DNA of 64,000 nt from Cherax quadricarinatus (lineage: Eukaryota; Arthropoda; Malacostraca; Decapoda; Parastacidae), in NCBI RefSeq assembly GCF_038502225.1, contig NC_091298.1:40475925-40539924 (forward strand), given 5' to 3'. A program made the position numbers and the translations under genes. The notes beneath the pieces were generated by a model. That model saw only the letters and a list, made by a program, of their open reading frames with translations. It had not been told where the DNA came from and did not search any database. The number at the start of each line of letters is the position of its first letter. Position 1 is the stretch's first letter. Positions 55,353 to 64,000 of the stretch are shown here, piece after piece.

Positions 55353-58300
55353 AGCAGCACTGAATATATACCAGTGGAGCAGCACATTATATACCAGTGG
55401 AGCAGCACAATATATACCAGTGGAGCAGCACAATATATACCAGTGGCGCAGCACTGAATATATACCAGTGGAGCAGCACATTATATACCAGTGGAGCAGC
55501 ACAATATATACCAGTGGAGCAGCACAATATATACCAGTGGAGCAGCACTGAATATATACCAGTGGAGCAGCACTGAATATATACCAGTGGAGCAGCACTG
55601 ATTATATACCAGTGGAGCAGCACTGAATATATACCAGTGGAGCGGCACTGAATATATACCAGTGGAGCAGCACTGAATATATACCAGTGGAGCAGCACTG
55701 AATATATACCAGTGGAGCAGCACTGAATATATACCAGTGGAGCAGCACAATATATACCGGTGGAGCAGCACAATATATACCAGTGGAGCAGCACAATATA
55801 TACCAGTGGGGCAGCACAAAATATACCAGTGGAGCAGCACTGAATATATACCAGTGGAGCAGCACAATATATACCAGTGGAGCAGCACAATATATACCAG
55901 TGGAGCAGCACAATATATACCAGTGGAGCACCACTGAATATATACCAGTGGAGCAGCACTGAATATATACCATTGGAGCAGCACTGAATATATACCAGTG
56001 GAGCAGCACTGAATATATATCATTGGAGCAGCACTGAATATATACCAGTGGAGCAGCACTGAATATATACCATTGGAGCAGCACTGAATATATACCAGTG
56101 GAGCTGCACTGAATATATACCATTGGAGCATCACTGAATATATACCAGTGGAGCAGCACTGAATATATACCAGTGGAGCAGCACTGAATATATAGCAGTG
56201 GAGCAGCACTGAATATATACCAGTGGAGCAGCACTGAATAAATACCAGTGGAGCAGCACTGAATATATACCAGTGGAGCAGCACTGAATATATACTAGTA
56301 GAGCAGCACTGAATATATACCAGTGGAGCAGCACTGAATATATACCAGTGGAGCAGCATTAAATATATACCAGTGGAGCAGCACTAAATATATACCAGTG
56401 GAGCAGCACTGATTATATACCAGTGGAGCACCACTGAATATATACCAGAGGAGCAGCACTGAATATATATCAGTGGAGCAGCACTGAATATATACCAGTG
56501 GAGCAGCATTAAATATATACCAGTGGAGCAGCACTAAATATATACCAGTGGAGCAGCACTGAATATATACCAGTGGAACAGCACTGAATATATACCAGTG
56601 GAGCAGCATTAAATATATACCAGTGGAGCAGCACTAAATATATACCAGTGGAGCAGCACTGAATATATACCAGTGGAGCACCACTGAATATATACAAGAG
56701 GAGCAGCACTGAATATATATCAGTGGAGCAGCACTGAATATATACCAGTGGAGCAGCACTGAATATATACCAGTGGAGCAGCAATAAAATATATCAGTGG
56801 AGCAGCACTGAATATATACCAGTGGAGCAGCACTGAATATATACCAGTGGAGCAGCAATAAATATATACCAGTGGAGCAGCACTAAATATATATCACTGG
56901 AGCAGCACTGAATATATACCAGTGGAGCAGCAATAAATATATACCAGTGGAGCAGCACTGAATATACACCAGAGGAGCAGCACTGAATATATACCAGTGG
57001 AGCAGCACTGAATATATACAAATAGAGCAGCACTGAATATATACTAGTAGAGCAGCACTGAATATATACCAGTGGAGCAGCACTGAATATATACCAGTGG
57101 AGCAGCAATAAATATATACCAGTGGAGCAGCACTGAATATACACCAGAGGAGCGGCACTGAATATATACCAGTGGGGCAGCACTGAATATATACCAGTAG
57201 AGCAGCACTGAATATATACTAGTAGAGCAGCACTGAATATATATCAGAGGAGCAGCACTGAATATATACTAGTGGAGCAGCACTGAATATATACCATTGG
57301 AACAGCACTGAATATATACCAGTGGAGCAGCACTGAATATATACCAGTGGAGCAGCACTGAATATATACCAGTGGAGCAGCACTGAATATATACCAGTGA
57401 AGCAGCACTGAATATATACCAGTGGAGCAGCACTGAATATATACCAGTGGAGCAGCACTGAATATATACCAGTGGAGCAGCACTGAATATATACCACTGA
57501 AGCAGCACTGAATATATACCAGTGGAGCAGCACTGAATATATACTAGTAGAGCAGCACTGAATATATACCAGTGGAGCAGCACTGAATATATACCAGTGG
57601 AGCAGCACTGAATATATACCATTGGAGCAGCACTGAATATATACCAGTGAAGCAGCACTAAATATATACCAGTGGAGCAGCACTGATTATATACCAGTGG
57701 AGCAGCACTGATTATATACCAGTGGAGCAGCACTGAATATATACCAGTGGAGCACCACTGAATATATACCAAAGGAGCAGCACTGTATATATATCAGTGG
57801 AGCAGCACTGAATATATACCAGTGGAGCAGCACTGAATATAAGTGGAGCAGCACTGAATATATACCAGTGGAGCAGCAATAAATATATACCAGTGGAGCA
57901 GCACTAAATATATATCACTGGAGCAGCACTGAATATATACCAGTGGAGCAGCAATAAATATATACCAGTGGAGCAGCACTGAATATACACCAGAGGAGCA
58001 GCACTGAATATATACCAGTAGAGCAGCACTGAATATATACTAGTAGAGCAGCACTGAATATATACCAGTGGAGCAGCACTGAATATATACCAGTGGAGCA
58101 GCAATAAATATATACCAGTGGAGCAGCACTGAATATACACCAGAGGAGCAGCACTGAATATATACCAGTGGAGCAGCACTGAATATATACCAGTAGAGCA
58201 GCACTGAATATATACTAGTAGAGCAGCACTTAATATATAGCAGTGGAGCAGCACTGAATATATACCAGTGGAGCAGAAATAAATATATACCAGTGGAGCA

Positions 58301-59141
58301 GCACTGAATATACACCAGAGGAGCAGCACTGAATATATACCAGTGGAGCAGCACTGAATATATATCAGTAGAGCAGCACTGAATATATACTAGTAGAGCA
58401 ACACTGAATGTATACCAGTGAAGCAGCACTGAATATATACCAGTGGAGCAGCACTGAATATATACCATTGGAGCAGCACTGAATATATACCAGTGGAGCA
58501 GCACTAAATATATACCAGTGGAGCAGCACTGATTATATACCAGTGGAGCAGCACTGAATATATACCAGTGGAGCACCACTGAATATATACCAGTGGATCA
58601 GCACTGAACATATTCCAGTGGAGAAGCACTGAATATATACCAGTGGAGCAGCAATAAATATTTACCAGTGGAGCAGTACTGAATATTTACCAGAGGAGCA
58701 GCACTGAGTATATCAGTGGAGCAGCACTGAATATATACCAGTGGAGCAGCACTGAATATATACCATTGGAGCAGCACTGAATATATACCAGTGGAGCAGC
58801 AATAAAATATATCAGTGGAGCAGCACTGAACATATACCAGTGGAGCAGCACTGAATATATACCAGTGGAGCAGCATTGAATATATACCAGAGGAGCAGCA
58901 CTTATTATATCCCCGTGGAGCAGCACTGAATATATACCAGTGGAGCAGCACTGAATATATATCAGTGGAGCAGCACTGAATATATACCAGTGGAGCAGCA
59001 ATAAATATATACCAGTGGAACAGCACTAAATATATATCACTGGAGCAACACTGAATATATACCAGTGGAGCAGTAATAAATATATACCAGTGGAGCAGTA
59101 CTGAATATATACCAGTGGAGCAGTACTGAATATATACCAGT

Positions 59142-59812
59142 GGAGCAGCACAATATATACCAGTGGAGTAGCACAATATTTACCAGTGGAGCAGCACAAT
59201 ATATACCAGTGGAGCAGCACAATATATACCAGTGGAGCAGCACAATATATACCAATGGAGCAGCACAATATATACCAGTGGAGCAGCACAATATATACCA
59301 GTGGAGCAGCACATTATATACCAGTGGAGCAGCACAATATATACCAGTGGAGCAGCACAATATATACCAGTGGAGCAGCACAATATATACCAGTGGAGCA
59401 GCACAATATATACCAGTGGAGCAGCACAATATATACCAGTGGAGCAGCACAATATATACCAGTGGAGCAGCACAATATATACCAGTGGAGCAGCACAATA
59501 TATACCAGTGGAGCAGCACAATATATACCAGTGGAGCAGCACAATATATACCAGAGGAGCAGCACAATATATACCATTGGAGCAGCACAATGTATACCAG
59601 AGGAGCAGCACAATATATACCAGTGGAACAGCACATTATATACCAGTGGAGCAGCACATTATATACCAGTGGAGCAGCACATTATATACCAGTGGAGCAG
59701 CACAATATACACCAGTGGAGCAGCACATTATATACCAGTGGAGCAGCACAATATATACCAGTGTAGCAGCACAATATATACCAGTGGAGCAGCACAATAT
59801 GTACCAGTGGCG
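59142..59812. repeat. B-type (23-bp) block 10
   Basis: Shorter 23-bp run, entered through the marker units; matched by the left part of block 11 at +2786 bp. Confidence 0.88.
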
Positions 59813-61927
59813 CAGCACTGAATATATACCAGTGGAGCAGCACATTATATACCAGTGGAGCAGCACAATATATACCAGTGGAGCAGCACAATATATATAG
59901 CAGTGGAGCAGCACTGAATATATACCAGTGGAGCAGCACTGAATATATACCAGTGGAGCAGCACTGATTATATACCAGTGGAGCAGCACTGAATATATAC
60001 CAGTGGAGCAGCACTGAATATATACCAGTGGAGCAGCACTGAATATATACCAGTGGAGCAGCACTGAATATATACCAGTGGAGCAGCACTGAATATATAC
60101 CAGTGAAGCAGCACTAAATATGTACCAGTGGAGCAGCACTGATTATATACCAGTGGAGCAGCACTGAATATATACCAGTGGAGCACCACTGAATATATAC
60201 CAGAGGAGCAGCACTGTATATATATCAGTGGAGCAGCACTGAATATATACCAGTGGAGCAGCACTGAATATAAGTGGAGCAGCACTGAATATATACCAGT
60301 GGAGCAGCAATAAATATATACCAGTGGAGCAGCACTAAATATATATCACTGGAGCAGCACTGAATATATACCAGTGGAGCAGCAATAAATATATACCAGT
60401 GGAGCAGCACTGAATATACACCAGAGGAGCAGCACTGAATATATACCAGTAGAGCAGCACTGAATATATACTAGTAGAGCAGCACTGAATATATACCAGT
60501 GGAGCAGCACTGAATATATACCAGTGGAGCTGCAATAAATATATACCAGTGGAGCAGCACTGAATATACACCAGAGGAGCAGCACTGAATATATACCAGT
60601 GGATCAGCACTGAATATATACCAGTAGAGCAGCAATGAATATATACTAGTAGAGCAGCACTTAATATATAGCAGTGGAGCAGCACTGAATATATACCAGT
60701 GGAGCAGAAATAAATATATACCAGTGGAGCAGCACTGAATATACACCAGAGGAGCAGCACTGAATATATACCAGTGGAGCAGCACTGAATATATATCAGT
60801 AGAGCAGCACTGAATATATACTAGTAGAGCAGCACTGAATGTATACCAGTGAAGCAGCACTGAATATATACCATTGGTGCAGCACTGAATATATACCAGT
60901 GGAGCAGCACTAAATATATACCAGTGGAGCAGCACTGATTATATACCAGTGGAGCAGCACTGAATATATACCAGTGGAGCACCACTGAATATATACCAGT
61001 GGATCAGCACTGAACATATTCCAGTGGAGAAGCACTGAATATATACCAGTGGAGCAGCAATAAATATTTACCAGTGGAGCAGTACTGAATATTTACCAGA
61101 GGAGCAGCACTGAGTATATCAGTGGAGCAGCACTGAATATATACCAGTGGAGCAGCACTGAATATATACCATTGGAGCAGCACTGAATATATACCAGTGG
61201 AGCAGCAATAAAATATATCAGTGGAGCAGCACTGAACATATACCAGTGGAGCAGCACTGATCCACTGAATATATACCAGTGGAGCAGCACTAAATATATA
61301 CCAGTGGAGCAGCACTGATTATATACCAGTGGAGCAGCACTGAATATATACCAGTGGAGCACCACTGAATATATACCAGTGGATCAGCACTGAACATATT
61401 CCAGTGGAGAAGCACTGAATATATACCAGTGGAGCAGCAATAAATATTTACCAGTGGAGCAGTACTGAATATTTACCAGAGGAGCAGCACTGAGTATATC
61501 AGTGGAGCAGCACTGAATATATACCAGTGGAGCAGCACTGAATATATACCATTGGAGCAGCACTGAATATATACCAGTGGAGCAGCAATAAAATATATCA
61601 GTGGAGCAGCACTGAACATATACCAGTGGAGCAGCACTGAATATATACCAGTGGAGCAGCATTGAATATATACCAGAGGAGCAGCACTTATTATATCCCC
61701 GTGGAGCAGCACTGAATATATACCAGTGGAGCAGCACTGAATATATATCAGTGGAGCAGCACTGAATATATACCAGTGGAGCAGCAATAAATATATACCA
61801 GTGGAACAGCACTAAATATATATCACTGGAGCAACACTGAATATATACCAGTGGAGCAGTAATAAATATATACCAGTGGAGCAGTACTGAATATATACCA
61901 GTGGAGCAGTACTGAATATATACCAGT

Positions 61928-62528
61928 GGAGCAGCACAATATATACCAGTGGAGTAGCACAATATTTACCAGTGGAGCAGCACAATATATACCAGTGGAG
62001 CAGCACAATATATACCAGTGGAGCAGCACAATATATACCAATGGAGCAGCACAATATATACCAGTGGAGCAGCACAATATATACCAGTGGAGCAGCACAT
62101 TATATACCAGTGGAGCAGCACAATATATACCAGTGGAGCAGCACAATATATACCAGTGGAGCAGCACAATATATACCAGTGGAGCAGCACAATATATACC
62201 AGTGGAGCAGCACAATATATACCAGTGGAGCAGCACAATATATACCAGTGGAGCAGCACAATATATACCAGTGGAGCAGCACAATATATACCAGTGGAGC
62301 AGCACAATATATACCAGTGGAGCAGCACAATATATACCAGAGGAGCAGCACAATATATACCAGTGGAGCAGCACAATATATACCAGTGGAGCAGCACAAT
62401 ATATACCAGTGGAGCAGCACAATATATACCAGTGGAGCAGCACAATATATACCAGTGGAGCAGCACACTATATACCAGTGGAGCAGTACAATATATACCA
62501 GTGGAGCAGCACAATATATACCAGTGGA
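61928..62528. repeat. B-type (23-bp) block 11
   Basis: Last large 23-bp run. After it, short B runs and short A runs alternate to the array end, with unusually few variants (most monomers match the consensus). Confidence 0.88.
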
Positions 62529-63590
62529 GCAGCACTGAATATATACCATTGGAGCAGCACATTATATACCAGTGGAGCAGCACAATATATACCAGTGGAG
62601 CAGCACAATATGTACCAGTGGCGCAGCACTGAATATATACCAGTGGAGCAGCACATTATATACCAGTGGAGCAGCACAATATATACCAGTGGAGCAGCAC
62701 AATATATATAGCAGTGGAGCAGCACTGAATATATACCAGTGGAGCAGCACTGAATATATACCAGTGGAGCAGCACTGATTATATACCAGTGGAACAGCAC
62801 TGAATATATACCAGTGGAGCAGCACTGAATATATACCAGTGGAGCAGCACTGAATATATACCAGTGGAGCAGCACTGAATATATACCAGTGGAGCAGCAC
62901 TGAATATATACCAGTGGAGCAGCACAATATATACCAGTGGAGCAGCACAATATATACCAGTGGAGCAGCACAATATATACCAGTGGAGCAGCACAATATA
63001 TACCAGTGGAGCAGCACAATATATACCAGTGGGGCAACACAATATATACCAGTGGAGCAGCACTGAATATATACCAGTGGAGCAGCACAATATATACCAG
63101 TGGAGCAGCACAATATATACCAGTGGAGCAGCACAATATATACCAGTGGAGCAACACTGAATATATACCAGTGGAGCAGCACTGAATATATACCAGTGGA
63201 GCAGCACTGAATATATACCAGTGGAGCAGCACTGAATATATACCAGTGGAGCAGCACAATATATACCAGTGGAGCAGCACAATATATACCAGTGGAGCAG
63301 CACAATATATACCAGTGGAGCAGCACTGAATATATACCAGTGGAGCAGCACTGAATATATACCAGTGGAGCAGCACTGAATATATACCAGTGGAGCAGCA
63401 CTGAATATATACCAGTGGAGCAGCACAATATATACCAGTGGAGCAGCACAATATATACCAGTGGAGCAGCACAATATATACCAGTGGAGCAGCACAATAT
63501 ATACCAGTGGAGCAGCACAATATATACCAGTGGAGCAGCACAATATATACCAGTGGAGCAGCACTGAATATATACCAGTGGAGCAGCAAT

Positions 63591-64000
63591 GGTTGGGGAC
63601 TATATTAACAAGCATAAGAGGAAACATGTTTCCTGGCAACATGTGATGATAAATGTATGTTAATGGATATTTTATTATGATTTTGGGTCTAGAATAAATA
63701 ACGGATTAGAAATGTGAATTTTAAAATAAAATTTGCTTTTTTATTGTTTTTAGGTAAGATTCACAAAATTACGTTAAAATTTACACTTAGAAATATATTA
63801 ATACTTACGCTTCCAAATACACTTCTAGACAGAAGCTGAAAGTAAATAAAATATAAATAATTTTTATTAATTATTTAATTCAAACAATATTTAGTAAAGA
63901 TACCATAAAACATTCTCAAAAATCCCCCCCATATTTGTCAGGCCATTTAAGTTTTCATCCCTCTCCCTCTCTGCCCACTCAGAACCTTTTTCACTGACCT
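63591..64000. other. Unique AT-rich right flank of the array
   Basis: No gene or known element seen. It contains the 14-bp palindrome GGAAACATGTTTCC (63620-63633) and a T-rich run followed by AG then GTAAGA at 63752-63759, which looks like juxtaposed splice acceptor and donor sequences on the plus strand. The last bases are C/T-rich without a coding frame. Confidence 0.5.

Larger units (their letters stand above)
23947..63590. repeat. 39.6-kb satellite array of 25-bp (A) and 23-bp (B) monomers
   Basis: An uninterrupted tandem array. The A monomer is 25 bp: ACCAGTGGAGCAGC followed by ACTGAATATAT. The B monomer is 23 bp: the same first 14 bases followed by ACAATATAT, that is, A without the TG dinucleotide. 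Division by mean unit length gives roughly 1,600 units. Point variants (GAGGAGC, ATTGGAGC, AGTAGAGC, TATCAC) recur in fixed order, which reveals higher-order repeats. Blocks of pure A alternate with blocks of pure B and with mixed A/B stretches. The minus strand of A and both strands of B contain no stop codons, giving long overlapping open frames with 25- or 23-residue periodicity (for example repeating LLHWYIFSAAPLVYIQCCS); these lack the features of genes. No transposon interrupts the array. Role unknown; a heterochromatic satellite is the simplest reading. Confidence 0.97.

Noticed and set aside
23947..63590. A CRISPR array
   Set aside because: The units are contiguous tandem copies with no unique spacers, and the DNA is clearly eukaryotic.
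24949..63642. Dozens of open frames of 60-454 codons in the satellite array
   Set aside because: The repeat units lack stop codons, so open frames arise in all phases on both strands with 25- or 23-residue periodicity. Overlap in many frames and the lack of any domain argue against genes.
63461..63646. An open frame spanning the right end of the array into the flank
   Set aside because: Almost all of it is satellite; the 18 or so residues beyond the array have no recognisable feature.

Overview
This is eukaryotic, repeat-dominated DNA with no recognisable host gene. The mix of elements points to an arthropod, most probably a decapod crustacean: CR1, RTE-like and restriction-like-endonuclease LINEs, Penelope-like elements with GIY-YIG domains, tRNA-derived SINEs, a MITE-like element and long (AT)n tracts. 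That assignment is inference from element types and general familiarity with decapod genomes; no search was run.

Layout. 1-9.4 kb holds two diverged, same-strand copies of a LINE with a CCHC knuckle and a restriction-like endonuclease (61-2697, broken; 6276-9221, nearly intact). Between them lie a 388-bp MITE-like element set in (AT)n and a degenerate Penelope-like element (4422-5752). 9.5-11.2 kb is a 5'-truncated RTE-like LINE with a 469-codon open frame. 11.6-17.6 kb is one minus-strand CR1 copy (CR1-A), dissected by two Penelope insertions and a palindromic cluster of SINE units, two of these insertions bounded by clear target-site duplications. CR1-B (17.7-21.7 kb, plus strand) lies head to head with it and keeps an intact ORF1 with an SGNH/GDSL-type esterase domain and an ORF2 (APE endonuclease plus RT) broken by only two frameshifts. 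21.7-23.6 kb is a patchwork of SINEs, LINE 3' ends, fold-backs and (AT)n.

From 23,947 to 63,590 (about 39.6 kb, 62% of the window) the DNA is one continuous satellite array. Its monomer exists in a 25-bp form (A) and a 23-bp form (B, lacking a TG dinucleotide). The forms are arranged in blocks, and the blocks recur as higher-order repeats with shifts of 375, 2536, 5312, 4025, 4726 and 2786 bp. The minus strand of A has no stop codon in any frame, and B has none in any of six frames, so the array is full of long open frames that are artefacts. Short AT-rich unique flanks (23,603-23,946 and 63,591-64,000) border the array.

The elements do not form a pathway. The window records nested insertion, with nearly every (AT)n tract lying at the end of a mobile element, followed by large-scale satellite amplification.
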